A DNA stretch of 64,000 bases from UBA10348 sp002469915. Its GTDB lineage: Bacteria; Bacteroidota; Rhodothermia; Rhodothermales; UBA10348. Numbering within the stretch: position 1 is the first letter of the stretch; every line of letters starts with the position of its first letter. Location: positions 62,001-126,000 of the forward strand of contig JAQWHM010000015.1 of the NCBI GenBank assembly GCA_029249345.1. The letters are read 5' to 3'. The position numbers were made by a program, and so were the translations under genes. This document shows positions 25,244 through 34,298 of this stretch, piece by piece. Under the pieces are notes generated by a model, which worked only from the letters and a program-made list of their open reading frames with translations, was not told the origin of the DNA and did no database searches.

Positions 25244-28200
25244 ATGTCGAAAGAAATTGTTGTTAACAAAGGAGAGCAGACCCGGATCGCCATCGTTGAG
25301 AACGGTGATCTTGCGGAGCTTTTTATCGAAAATCAGGAGCACGAACGCACCATTGGGAATATTTTTCTTGGCAGGGTCCGACGGATCATGCCGAGTATCC
25401 AAGCGGCGTTTGTAGATATTGGGCAGAAGCAGGATGCATTCCTGCATTTTTCCGATCTGATTGAAAATGTAGAAGACTGGATGCGGTACGCAGGTACTGA
25501 TCGTCCTGTCATCGGCAAGTTCGAGGGGAACTATACCACCAAACCGGCCAAAAAGAAGCGGCGACACCCTAGCGGTTCTCAAGACCGACGAGGCCGAGGA
25601 AACGGCAGCTCTTCCGGCGACCATCATCACGTAGCTGACGAGAAAAGCAGAGACAAGCGAAAGTCTGCTCAGCAGCGCCAACACGGCCGACGCGACTCCT
25701 CGCATGATTCTCGCGGCGGTTCGGATGACGTGCCTATGGTAGACCCCACGACTTTTCTCAAGAAGGATCAGCCGATTTTGGTCAAAATCAGTAAGGAGCC
25801 GATTGCCAATAAGGGCAGTCGGATCACGACGGATATCTCTCTTGCTGGAAGATTCTTGGTCTTGGTGCCGATGGCCAATTATGTGGCTGTTTCCAAGAAG
25901 ATCATGTCTTTTAAAGAACGCCGTCGTTTGCGGGCTCTGGCAAAAAGTCTTTTGCCTGAAGGGTTTGGCGTTATCGTTCGAACCGTTGCAGACGGGCGAA
26001 GTGCAAAGGCATTGGACACAGATCTGAATCTTCTGATCGATAAGTGGAAAAAGCTTGAGCAGAAAATGCACACGGGGCCCAAGCCTCCTTCGGTAGTCCA
26101 CGAAGATGTGAATATGGTTTCCTCAATTATGAGAGACCTGTTTACCGAAGATTATGATCGCATTTTAATTGACGATCAGCGTCTGTACAGAAACTTAAAA
26201 GGATATGTTCAGGCGATTGCACCTCAACTGGCAGATAATGTGATACATCATCAAGATGAAAAGCCCGTTTTTGAAAAGGTTGGAATTGCCAACGCGGTTC
26301 AAGAAGCGTTTGAGGATCGCGTAAATCTACCATCGGGTGGATATCTGTTCATTGAGCAGACCGAAGCGATGCATGTGATTGACGTAAACTCAGGGCGTGC
26401 CGGTCGCGGACTTTCTCAGGAAGAAAATTCGCTGCGGGTAAATATTGAATCTGCCCGTGTGTTGTGTAAGCAGGTTAGGTTGAGAGATTTAGGCGGAATT
26501 ATAGTGGTTGACTTCATTGACATGCGCAATGACAGGAATCGCCGTAAGGTTTATGACGCGCTCAAGACCGAGTTTAGGAAAGATCGCGCAGTTACCAAGG
26601 TTCTTCCCATGAGTGATTTTGGGCTCATCCAGATCACTAGGCAGCGATTACGACCTAGTATTACAAAAACATTTTCGCTTCCAGAGGGTGGAGAGAAGCT
26701 CCCACTCACCCATCGCGATAAAGGAACTGTACAGTATGTTGATGCAGGGCACGCCAGGATTGAACCGGTAGATCTGCGTTCGAAAGTTGAGGAGTGGATT
26801 GCTGATTTCAAGAATTCTGGACTTGGCGGTAAAGTGCGCTTAGTGGTTCACCCGTTCACAGCATTGTATTTCAAAGAAGGATTATTTTCAACCACCTTCA
26901 AATGGTATCTGAAATACGGTGTTCGTGTCAAGGTCGAAGAGGATTCTAAAGTTGATCCCCTTTCATTTCAGTTTTTTGAGGTGAAGTCCGGGAAAAACAT
27001 CTCGAAGTTGCCTCGCAAACCGCAAGCAAAAAAGGAAGGGCGGAAGCCTCAAACCGACAATCGACGTGGTTCAAAAGGAGCTAAACGCTCTCATGACTCC
27101 AGGGATGGTGGAGAGCGTAAAGGGCGATCCTCTTCACAGAGTAGTAATTCAGGCCGAGGAAGGCGGCGACCAGAGGGAGCCGCTGGAGGTGGCTCTTCGG
27201 ATTCTAATAGAAGGGGACGAGGCGCTGATTCAACGTCCCGCGATGGGGGTAGAGGCGATTCACGTCGAGATGATTCACGCCGCTCCGACTCGCGTCGTAG
27301 TGATTCCTCGTCCCGCGATGGGGGTAGAGAGGATTCACGCCGAGATGATTCACGTCGAGATGATTCACGTCGCTCCGATTCACGTAGAGATGATTCACGC
27401 CGCTCCGACTCGCGTCGTAGTGATTCCTCGTCCCGCGATGGGGGTAGAGATGATTCACGTCGAGATGATTCACGTCGAGATGATTCACGTCGAGATGATT
27501 CACGCCGAGATGATTCACGCCGAGATGATTCACGCCGCTCCGACTCGCGTCGTAGTGATTCCTCGTCCCGCGATGGGGCTAGAGATGATTCACGCCGAGA
27601 TGATTCACGCCGCTCCGACTCGCGTCGTAGTGATTCCTCGTCCCGCGATGGGGATAGAGATGATTCACGCCGCTCCGACTCACGTCGTACTGATTCCTCA
27701 TCCCGTGATGACTCACGTCAACAATCTTCCCGCGAAGCAACATTGCCCGCAGCGTCACCCGCAAAGGCAATTACTGAAAGCCCAGTTGAGAAGAAGATTG
27801 AGCCTCGGCCAGATTTGACTACTGGAATTACGCGTGCCGCGAAACCAGAGGCTGCGAAACCAAAGATGATCGCCTCAAAGCCAGAAGTGAAAAAGCTTGC
27901 GGCTGAAACGGCTACTCTTCCTGAACAGGTTAAAGAGGTCGTTGCTTCTGCGCCCAAGGCCGAAGTGAAAACTGAATCAGCTAGTGTTGAGAAGCCAAAG
28001 ACCGTAAAGGCTAAGGCACCAACCAAGGTCAAAGCAAAAGCCAAAGCGCCGGCCGAGGCTAAAGAGTCAGCGAAAGAGAAGGCACCTGCTAAGGCGAAGG
28101 CACCTGCTAAGGCTAAGGCATCAGCGAAAGAGAAGGCACCAGCCAAGGCTAAGGCACCAGCGAAAGCGAAAGCACCAGCCAGGGCTAAGGCACCAGCGAA

Positions 28201-28429
28201 AGCGAAAGCACCAGCCAAGGCTAAAGCGCCTGAGAAAGCCAAGGCACCAGCCAAGGCTAAAGCGCCTGAGAAAGCCAAGGCACCAGCTAAAACGAAACCA
28301 GCATCTAAAAAAGCTGCATCACCTGAGACAAAAAAGGCTTCAACCAGTCCTTCTCGAGTGTACACCATAGATCTGACTTCTAAAGCTCAAAATGCGGCCT
28401 CAAAAGGTGACGACTCAGACGGAGAGTAA
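25244..28429 (+). CDS. Ribonuclease E/G with long disordered C-terminal tail
   Basis: This 1061-residue endoribonuclease of the RNase E/G family would act in mRNA decay and rRNA maturation. The N-terminal S1-like part is at about 1-95 and 167-195, interrupted by an insert (about 97-166) rich in Lys, Arg, His and Ser. The catalytic core shows D380-V-N-S-G and D423-F-I-D426, the two metal-binding aspartate segments. The CPxCxGxG zinc-link motif expected next is absent; the place reads SLPEGGEKLPLTHRDKG. After about residue 590 the tail is disordered: a basic linker, an RD/RS repeat tract (about 662-826) and an Ala-Lys-Pro tract (about 921-1022). ATG at 25244 is chosen since the frame upstream to 25064 does not look conserved. 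Confidence 0.9.
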   Translation: MSKEIVVNKGEQTRIAIVENGDLAELFIENQEHERTIGNIFLGRVRRIMPSIQAAFVDIGQKQDAFLHFSDLIENVEDWMRYAGTDRPVIGKFEGNYTTKPAKKKRRHPSGSQDRRGRGNGSSSGDHHHVADEKSRDKRKSAQQRQHGRRDSSHDSRGGSDDVPMVDPTTFLKKDQPILVKISKEPIANKGSRITTDISLAGRFLVLVPMANYVAVSKKIMSFKERRRLRALAKSLLPEGFGVIVRTVADGRSAKALDTDLNLLIDKWKKLEQKMHTGPKPPSVVHEDVNMVSSIMRDLFTEDYDRILIDDQRLYRNLKGYVQAIAPQLADNVIHHQDEKPVFEKVGIANAVQEAFEDRVNLPSGGYLFIEQTEAMHVIDVNSGRAGRGLSQEENSLRVNIESARVLCKQVRLRDLGGIIVVDFIDMRNDRNRRKVYDALKTEFRKDRAVTKVLPMSDFGLIQITRQRLRPSITKTFSLPEGGEKLPLTHRDKGTVQYVDAGHARIEPVDLRSKVEEWIADFKNSGLGGKVRLVVHPFTALYFKEGLFSTTFKWYLKYGVRVKVEEDSKVDPLSFQFFEVKSGKNISKLPRKPQAKKEGRKPQTDNRRGSKGAKRSHDSRDGGERKGRSSSQSSNSGRGRRRPEGAAGGGSSDSNRRGRGADSTSRDGGRGDSRRDDSRRSDSRRSDSSSRDGGREDSRRDDSRRDDSRRSDSRRDDSRRSDSRRSDSSSRDGGRDDSRRDDSRRDDSRRDDSRRDDSRRDDSRRSDSRRSDSSSRDGARDDSRRDDSRRSDSRRSDSSSRDGDRDDSRRSDSRRTDSSSRDDSRQQSSREATLPAASPAKAITESPVEKKIEPRPDLTTGITRAAKPEAAKPKMIASKPEVKKLAAETATLPEQVKEVVASAPKAEVKTESASVEKPKTVKAKAPTKVKAKAKAPAEAKESAKEKAPAKAKAPAKAKASAKEKAPAKAKAPAKAKAPARAKAPAKAKAPAKAKAPEKAKAPAKAKAPEKAKAPAKTKPASKKAASPETKKASTSPSRVYTIDLTSKAQNAASKGDDSDGE
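27228..27722 (+). repeat. 15-bp minisatellite encoding DSRR(D/S) repeats
   Basis: The RNase E/G reading frame contains 21 copies of a 15-nt unit (consensus GATTCACGYCGAGAT or with CTCCGAC) that encodes DSRRD or DSRRS. They are grouped in five larger units, each opened by S-S-R-D-G-x-R and holding 3, 6, 7, 3 and 2 copies. The array is close to identical at DNA level, which points to recent expansion by slippage or unequal exchange. It also keeps other frames open, giving spurious long frames on both strands. Confidence 0.93.
28005..28310 (+). repeat. Repeats encoding KAKAPAKAKAPA tract
   Basis: About 100 codons of the RNase E/G tail are built from the 5-6 residue unit K-A-(K)-A-P with E, S or R variants (AKEKAPAKAKAPAKAKAS and similar). 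The composition is that of histone H1-like or HU-extension tails, strongly cationic and proline-interrupted. The units are degenerate 15-18 nt repeats. Such tails bind nucleic acid non-specifically. Confidence 0.9.
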
Positions 28430-28505
28430 GCGAACTGACGGGTGATTGGGTTTGACCTTGTTAGCCGATCTGCCGTGGTGTAGTGTTACATCATTCCCTG
28501 AATCT

Positions 28506-29228
28506 ATGAGATTGCGTCTATTCACTGTTATGTGTTTTGTCTTGGTCGCCGATGCGCGCGCCCAGGTACCCTATGGACAGCAGGATATACCTTCCCAGAG
28601 AGCAGGTCTAATGATGTCTACATTGGACTTCAAGTTTGTTGGAAACGCACCCTCTGAGCTTGTGTTTGCCTTCACGAATCCAACCTACGGAGTCTTCTAT
28701 AGCAGACAGGAGATCTTTTTCTCTTATACCCGTGGGGCGCAGGACCTTAGCGGTGGCGATCGTCTTGTACTTTCGGATGCCACTATGTCTGGTTGGGCGC
28801 CCGTTCGACCATTTAAAGGAGATACACCTAGGAAGCTAGATGTGTTTTTCCCTCTCGGATTAAACAGTGACTTCAGGAAAATCGTTCGGACCAAGGGATC
28901 GACTGAAATTGATGCCTTTGAATACACTGTTGTCGCAGTGGGAGCAGGCGTAGGTTTCGGAATAGAAACAGGTGCAGGATACCTTTCAGGGTATGCCCTT
29001 CCGTTCTTTGGTATCGCTTCTCGATCATTTGGAAATGATACAGATACGTCAGCCATCGTGACTGCAAACGCCGAATGGCTGTCTCGTCCATTTTTAGGCC
29101 GTTTTGGGGTCTCCGTTGGATATGGGTATAGATGGCAGAAGTGGTATTCAGATGTGGGCGATATTACGGGTGATTCTTTTGATTATGTTGGGTCAAAGCA
29201 CACCGTGCGGATTGGTTTGTCATATTAG
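28506..29228 (+). CDS. Exported hypothetical protein, probable small outer-membrane beta-barrel
   Basis: The 240-residue product starts with a signal peptide (1-20, VADARAQ). The mature part alternates polar and hydrophobic residues, with Gly and aromatic residues in the second half (FGIETGAGYLSGYALPFFGI, RFGVSVGYGYRWQKWY) and ends KHTVRIGLSY, an aromatic C-terminus like that of outer-membrane barrels. No family is recognised. ATG at 28506 is chosen because the open frame from 28446 would place 20 non-signal residues in front. It follows the RNase gene by 76 bp on the same strand. Confidence 0.65.
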   Translation: MRLRLFTVMCFVLVADARAQVPYGQQDIPSQRAGLMMSTLDFKFVGNAPSELVFAFTNPTYGVFYSRQEIFFSYTRGAQDLSGGDRLVLSDATMSGWAPVRPFKGDTPRKLDVFFPLGLNSDFRKIVRTKGSTEIDAFEYTVVAVGAGVGFGIETGAGYLSGYALPFFGIASRSFGNDTDTSAIVTANAEWLSRPFLGRFGVSVGYGYRWQKWYSDVGDITGDSFDYVGSKHTVRIGLSY

Positions 29229-29292
29229 TAAGACCTTTTCTATGCTGATTGTCGTATTCTGACAATGTTGATTTCAGACGTACCATGCGAGG

Positions 29293-29583
29293 ATGAAGAC
29301 AGTACAGATCGTCAAGGAACTGGAGGCAGCTGTTGAGCAGCTCGGCCTCCGCGTGAGAAGGGAAAAAGGCAATTTTCGCGGTGGCTACTGTGTGCGCAAT
29401 GAGGAAGAGTTTCTGATGTTGAACCGTGTTCATCCTCCGGAAGTCCATCTCGCCGTACTAGCGGATGCATTGAAAACGATGGACGTAGATTCAGTGTACT
29501 TAAGACCTTTGGTGAGGCAGGCGCTAGAAGATGCCTGGGCTCGAAATGACGTTATTGATATCAAAGCAGAGGATGGTGACTAA
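29293..29583 (+). CDS. Small conserved-looking hypothetical protein
   Basis: A 96-residue soluble protein with the centre LGLRVRREKGNFRGGYCVRN and a following EFLMLNRVHPPEVHLAVLAD stretch, then an acidic end. The pattern R-x-E-K-G-x-F-R-G-G-x-C is reminiscent of small uncharacterised proteins of Rhodothermota, as I recall. No catalytic motif or membrane segment. Its stop overlaps the start of the next gene by 11 bp, so the two are probably translated together. Confidence 0.75.
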   Translation: MKTVQIVKELEAAVEQLGLRVRREKGNFRGGYCVRNEEEFLMLNRVHPPEVHLAVLADALKTMDVDSVYLRPLVRQALEDAWARNDVIDIKAEDGD

Positions 29584-30376
29584 GTTGAGCTACGCCAAAG
29601 TGCGACTTCTTGGAACGGGGACCTCAACGGGAGTACCTGTTATCGATTGTTCTTGTCCAACGTGCACCTCTACCAACCCAAAAGACAACAGGTTGCGCTG
29701 TGCCGCGTATCTAGAAGTGGACGGAACACACATTTTAATTGATGTGGGCCCTGATTTTCGGCAGCAAGCCTTACGCTATGCGATTCCGGATATTGATGCT
29801 GTTCTCATCACACATCACCATTTTGATCATGTCTCTGGAATGGATGATTTACGACCGTATCTGTTCAAAAACAGGACGTCTATTCCTTGTCATGCCGTGA
29901 AGGGTTCGGCTGATGAAGTTCGCAGTATGTTTAGCTACATATTTAGGGATGGGACGTATCCAGGTGTTCCAAGACTGCATATGCATGACGTGACTGGTCC
30001 TTTCGATGTGCAAAGTAGATCGAAGGAAGAGGCACCTGTCCGGGTTATTCCTATTCCTGCTGTGCATGGATCATTGGACGTGCTTGGATATCGAGTGGGG
30101 AATTTCGCTTACATGACAGACGTCAGTGAAATTCCATTTGCATCCCGTTCATTGCTGGAAGGCCTCGAGGTCCTCGTTCTAGATGGTCTTCGTGATAAAC
30201 CCCATCCTATGCACTTGACCATTGATCAATCGATTCAATTGGCAACAGAGATAGGGGCAAAGCAAACGTGGTTTACCCACATCGCTCATGACCTCACTCA
30301 TAGTGAAATCGAGTTGAGAATGCCCGAGGGTATGGCTCCGGCGTACGACGGGTTGGAATGCACTGTTAGTTTATGA
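29573..30376 (+). CDS. MBL-fold hydrolase, PhnP/RNase Z-like branch
   Basis: A 267-residue metallo-beta-lactamase-fold protein with LLGTGTSTGVPVIDCSCPTC at the N-terminus, the metal motif HHHFDHVSGMDD, and later HG (PAVHGS) and the TDVSE and FTHIAHDLTH segments. The GTGTSxGxPxxxCxCxxC start is characteristic of PhnP-like phosphodiesterases and related RNase Z-fold proteins that cleave cyclic phosphate esters. The substrate is not certain. ATG at 29573 overlaps the upstream gene by 11 bp; a TTG at 29585 is an alternative start. A strong terminator follows 3 bp after the stop. Confidence 0.87.
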   Translation: MVTKLSYAKVRLLGTGTSTGVPVIDCSCPTCTSTNPKDNRLRCAAYLEVDGTHILIDVGPDFRQQALRYAIPDIDAVLITHHHFDHVSGMDDLRPYLFKNRTSIPCHAVKGSADEVRSMFSYIFRDGTYPGVPRLHMHDVTGPFDVQSRSKEEAPVRVIPIPAVHGSLDVLGYRVGNFAYMTDVSEIPFASRSLLEGLEVLVLDGLRDKPHPMHLTIDQSIQLATEIGAKQTWFTHIAHDLTHSEIELRMPEGMAPAYDGLECTVSL

Positions 30377-30378
30377 GA

Positions 30379-30410
30379 AAGGGGGCGGGCGCTTTCGCGC
30401 CCGCCCCCTT
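30379..30410 (+). terminator. GC-rich intrinsic terminator
   Basis: A 12-bp perfect stem GGGGGCGGGCGC / GCGCCCGCCCCC with a TTTC loop, extended by AA/TT, immediately behind the MBL gene. The T-run is weak, but the next gene is convergent (ends at 30464), so it probably serves both directions. Confidence 0.85.
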
Positions 30411-30463
30411 GATATATCTTCAATGTGAAGCCTATTTTCTACTCTCAGCACATGCGTGAGGGG

Positions 30464-33295
30464 TTATTTACCGACTAACTCCAGCCCCATTGTTTTGCCT
30501 TTGTCTACTGCCGGCACACCTCGTTCCATCCAAACAGGCGCCGGGGCATCCATCAAGTAATGATCAAAAAACTGCTGCATCCGAATTTGCCAATCACGAC
30601 GGTCATCTAGGTCTGAAAGACCATGTCCTGCTCCATTGTAATTAAGCATCCAGACAGGTTGTCCTAACCGACGAAGGGCTACGAAATACTCTATACCTTG
30701 ATACCAAGGGACGGCACCATCTTCGTCGTTGTGCATCATGAGCAGAGGTGTTTTAACCTTGTCGGCTTGAAAGAGAGGGGAGTTGTGGATATATCGTTGC
30801 TGAGCGTCCCACAACGTTCCACCTATGCGGCTTTGCGTGCGTTCATATTGGAACATGCGGCTCATTCCTGAGGCCCAGCGGATTCCACCGTATGCGGATG
30901 TCATGTTAGATACAGGCGCACCTGCTTCAGCGGCTGCAAAAAGATCTGTCTGAGTGACCATGTACGCAATTTGATAGCCTCCCCAGCTATGTCCTTGTGT
31001 CCCGATTCGATCTCGATCAACAAATCCTTGATCTATCAACGATGTGATGCCCGGCATAATGGCATTCATCGCACTTTCGCCAGGATATCCTGTTTTGTAC
31101 GGAATATCCGGAACGAACAATAGGTAGCCACGGCTTACGTAAAAAGGGAAGTTGATACTTGAACCACCTGCAGAAGGAGTCCGGTGACTATGCAGGTTTT
31201 CTGAATACTTTTCGTAAAAGTATACCATCATCGGGTATTCGTTAGAGGCATCGAATCCTTCCGGCTTATAGAGAATTCCCTTAAGAGACTCTCCATCCAG
31301 AGAGGTCCATTCGTGCAACTCTGCCGTTCCCCAATTGAATTCCGACTGTTGCGGATTGACCTGAGATAGTTGTACTGGTTTCTCGAAGTCTCCATTGGTT
31401 ACGTGCAAGTTGGGAAACTCCTGATAACTCTCTTTTGAAAAGAGATGAGTGTCGAGGTCTTCGGATGTTCTCCAAATACGATAGCGATGGGGACTCATGA
31501 AAACTTTCTTCGGCACATCCTCATCCAGATCCTGCTCCCAGTACCCTGATTCCATCGTATTTAGATTCAATGCGGTCAGGAGCCACTTATCCAGCGCCAT
31601 ACTGTTACGTTCTCGATCTATTTCCCTGTGGCCAAAACGGATTTGGTTTTCTCGGCCGTGGCCTCCGGTAATATTGCGATATACACCGTCGGGAGAAACT
31701 CCCCATAGATCATACTTGTCGTTGACTACAAATTCGACTTCTCCTTCCGTCCAGCCTTCGTTTCCGTATGCACTGGGTGCATAGGCGCGATCATCGAGGT
31801 CGTTAACCAGAGAGACGGGGAAGTTAGCAGTAAGGTCAAACACACGACCTGAGTCTGTCTCCACACCGACCCATACCGCGCGATCTCGATCCCAGTAGGT
31901 GAGATACGTTCCTTCCGGAGAAATGCTGGGAGAATATTGAATCGCCGTGAGGACTTGCCTACGATCACCCGTCGTCGCATCAATGATCCAGACATCATTA
32001 TAGCCGGGCGAATCCCAGGATATTTCCTGACGATAGTTCATATTGGTGACGCCCATAAAGAAGGCGCCATCTCCGTCCTCGAAGCTACGAACAGTCGGAA
32101 TATCAATATCGGCTAATTGCACAACGGCTTTTTCCGATACGTCCCACAAGGCCTGATAGGATCGATTTTGTTCACGACTGGCCTGAACCAGCTGCATAGG
32201 CTGCAAGAGTGGGTCTTTCCAATTCCATATGTCGAGACGGACTTTTTCTTCGTCTAGGATATCCTCATCCTCAACTTCTGGTTCAGGACGTGGAGCCGTT
32301 CCAAAAAACAATCGGTCACCAGAATCCGAAAACGAAAGCGAGCCATATTCGCTGATCCACCAACCCTTGGGAATACCTTCAGAGGATGTGGTTAGAATGC
32401 GAGAAGCCTGTCCGCCGTTCGCATAATAGGCCTCAAAAGCAGGTTGCTCAGCTTCAAAATCATGTTGGTTTGAGAGGAATGCTATTTGCTCTCCGTCTTG
32501 GGACACGGTTAATTGGACATAGTTGCCCTCGGCAATCAACAGATCGGACTCCTCCGTTCCGTCGGCACTGAACGCATACGCACCGTCCGTACTGCCTTCT
32601 TTTGTTTCTCGTAAGAACGCTCCGCCGTTTCCTTCTTCGGCAATTTCGTAGGAGGAGACGTGCTGGTAGGTCGTACTGGTCCCCGCGTTTAATTCTATGA
32701 CTACCAGACTGGTGCCCTTCTTCTTGTCGGGTTTATCTTTTTCCTCTTCCTCTTCCTCTTCGGGTTCAACTTCCGTTTCAGCAGTAGTGGAATCAGCAGG
32801 CGTATCTTCTTTGCTGGCCTCTTCGGTTAGTTTGAAAGCCGCCAGTGCTCCACCTTCCAATGAAACCTTAAACGAAGTCACATCGGCAAACTTCTGAACT
32901 GAACCGCTGGATAGGTTCATGATGCCCAGAGAATCGGTCGGCATGTCTTTTTTTGCTACGTCATCTAGCTTTTTCTGGCGAACAGAATCAGCCTCAGCCA
33001 CAATTTTGAACAAGACGAAATGGCTGTCTCCTGAAAAGAGTGCGCCGCTGGCGCGCGGGATACTGTACCGAGTTTTACCATCAGTGGAGGTGATCTGCAG
33101 AACTCCATCTCCCCGTGCTGGTGCCTCCACCCAAGATGCCCAATTGCCGTCTGCAGATAATCGGCTTGAAAACGTGATTGACTGGGTCCATTCGTTAATA
33201 TCCTCGTGCTGAAGGGTCTTTTTTTCTTGAGCAAAAGTCGGAGCAACAATAAAAAAGATGGCAAAAAGGCACAGGATAGGAGTTTTTTTAATCAT
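30464..33295 (-). CDS. S9-family prolyl oligopeptidase-like peptidase
   Basis: A 943-residue exported peptidase with signal peptide (ending PTFAQ, about 22), a beta-propeller (about 40-660) and a C-terminal alpha/beta-hydrolase domain. The nucleophile is S770 in GTQGHSWGGYQ; the Asp is in MMHNDEDGAVPW and the His in YNGAGHGLSD. Such dipeptidyl aminopeptidase/acylaminoacyl peptidase-like enzymes trim short peptides in the periplasm. A run of seven glutamates followed by Lys-rich residues (about 190-205) is an unusual charged insert in the propeller. ATG at 33295 gives the signal peptide; the frame is open to 33337. It diverges from the cytochrome c gene. Confidence 0.9.
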   Translation of the reverse strand: MIKKTPILCLFAIFFIVAPTFAQEKKTLQHEDINEWTQSITFSSRLSADGNWASWVEAPARGDGVLQITSTDGKTRYSIPRASGALFSGDSHFVLFKIVAEADSVRQKKLDDVAKKDMPTDSLGIMNLSSGSVQKFADVTSFKVSLEGGALAAFKLTEEASKEDTPADSTTAETEVEPEEEEEEEKDKPDKKKGTSLVVIELNAGTSTTYQHVSSYEIAEEGNGGAFLRETKEGSTDGAYAFSADGTEESDLLIAEGNYVQLTVSQDGEQIAFLSNQHDFEAEQPAFEAYYANGGQASRILTTSSEGIPKGWWISEYGSLSFSDSGDRLFFGTAPRPEPEVEDEDILDEEKVRLDIWNWKDPLLQPMQLVQASREQNRSYQALWDVSEKAVVQLADIDIPTVRSFEDGDGAFFMGVTNMNYRQEISWDSPGYNDVWIIDATTGDRRQVLTAIQYSPSISPEGTYLTYWDRDRAVWVGVETDSGRVFDLTANFPVSLVNDLDDRAYAPSAYGNEGWTEGEVEFVVNDKYDLWGVSPDGVYRNITGGHGRENQIRFGHREIDRERNSMALDKWLLTALNLNTMESGYWEQDLDEDVPKKVFMSPHRYRIWRTSEDLDTHLFSKESYQEFPNLHVTNGDFEKPVQLSQVNPQQSEFNWGTAELHEWTSLDGESLKGILYKPEGFDASNEYPMMVYFYEKYSENLHSHRTPSAGGSSINFPFYVSRGYLLFVPDIPYKTGYPGESAMNAIMPGITSLIDQGFVDRDRIGTQGHSWGGYQIAYMVTQTDLFAAAEAGAPVSNMTSAYGGIRWASGMSRMFQYERTQSRIGGTLWDAQQRYIHNSPLFQADKVKTPLLMMHNDEDGAVPWYQGIEYFVALRRLGQPVWMLNYNGAGHGLSDLDDRRDWQIRMQQFFDHYLMDAPAPVWMERGVPAVDKGKTMGLELVGK

Positions 33296-33434
33296 GACGA
33301 AGATTGGTCTCAAAGACAATAAGATGACAATTCGCACAGATAGTCGGGTTTAATTACATTCTTGTCAACCCCAGAAACACCACAATCATCATGGTTGTCG
33401 AGATTTCTATCCTCGATAACCTTGAGGTCAGGTC

Positions 33435-34289
33435 ATGAAAGTATTGAAGTTGATTCTTGGAGTGCTGCTAAGCGCTCTTGTTCTCGCGGGCATCTTTGCC
33501 TTTGCGATGATCGGAAAAGGTGGTTCTGCTTTTGAGCAAACGTATTCCATGGAATACGATGACGCCATGGTTCCTTCTGATTCCAGGTCTCTTCAGCTCG
33601 GCAAATTCATTGCTGAATCTCACGGTTGTCAGGGTTGTCACGGGAAGGACTTTGAAGGATTGATTTTTGCAGATGCTCCGCCTTTTCTAGCGGTTGGTAC
33701 CAACTTGACATCAGGAGCAGGGGGTATCGGGTCAACTTACTCAGATGCTGATTGGCTCAGATCTATCCGACATGGTGTGGCTCCCGATGGAAGGGGTCTT
33801 ATGATTATGCCTTCGGAGGTCTACTATTATTTGAACGATCAAGAAGCAGGTGCCCTTGTAGCGTATTTGAAATCTCTAGATCCTGTGGACAACGAGTTAC
33901 CCTCATTTGAGTTGAGGCCGCTCGGAAAACTAATCATGGGTGTGTCGGACGACATGTCCACCGCTCCCAATCATATGAGGGATGCGACGCGGATTGAAGC
34001 GGAAAGGGGAGTCACCGCCGAGTGGGGTGAGTATCGTTCGACCGTCATGTGTCAGGTTTGTCATGGTGGAGACATGCAAGGTGGTCAACCACCGGATCCT
34101 GAGTCAATGATGGCACCAGACATGCGTGTCGTAAAAAGCTGGGGCCTCGACGCCTTTCTGGAATTCTTTGAGGACGGTACGAATCCGTCTGGGGTGGTAT
34201 CCAGCGCTCAGTTTATGCCTTGGGACAAGTTCAGTTATCTAGGCGAAGACGAATTGACCGCCATCTATATGTACCTCGAAACCCTTTAA
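33435..34289 (+). CDS. Membrane-anchored dihaem cytochrome c
   Basis: A 284-residue c-type cytochrome with an N-terminal membrane helix (about 4-26) and two haem sites, C65-Q-G-C68-H69 and C206-Q-V-C209-H210. Each half resembles a class I cytochrome domain (LRSIRHGVAPDGRGLMIMPS contains a candidate Met ligand; the second half ends with FMPWDKFSYLGEDELTAIYMYL). It should face the periplasm and carry electrons, perhaps for a dehydrogenase. No oxidase is adjacent. An ordinary start (ATG at 33435); divergent from the S9 peptidase, convergent with the CusF-like lipoprotein 9 bp away. Confidence 0.9.
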   Translation: MKVLKLILGVLLSALVLAGIFAFAMIGKGGSAFEQTYSMEYDDAMVPSDSRSLQLGKFIAESHGCQGCHGKDFEGLIFADAPPFLAVGTNLTSGAGGIGSTYSDADWLRSIRHGVAPDGRGLMIMPSEVYYYLNDQEAGALVAYLKSLDPVDNELPSFELRPLGKLIMGVSDDMSTAPNHMRDATRIEAERGVTAEWGEYRSTVMCQVCHGGDMQGGQPPDPESMMAPDMRVVKSWGLDAFLEFFEDGTNPSGVVSSAQFMPWDKFSYLGEDELTAIYMYLETL

Positions 34290-34298
34290 GGGAAGATT

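Noticed and set aside
24885..25415. Plus-strand frame of 176 codons before and into the RNase E/G gene
   Set aside because: No recognisable domain, poor start context, and it runs into the RNase gene in the wrong frame.
27228..27722. CRISPR array
   Set aside because: The repeat unit is 15 nt, contiguous and in frame with no unique spacers, and there are no cas genes.
27066..27818. Long plus-strand frame and several minus-strand frames across the RD/RS repeat array
   Set aside because: They exist because the 15-nt unit has no stop in several frames; their products (MIHVEMIHAAPTR-type repeats) have no family or start context, while the RNase E/G frame is clearly the coding one.
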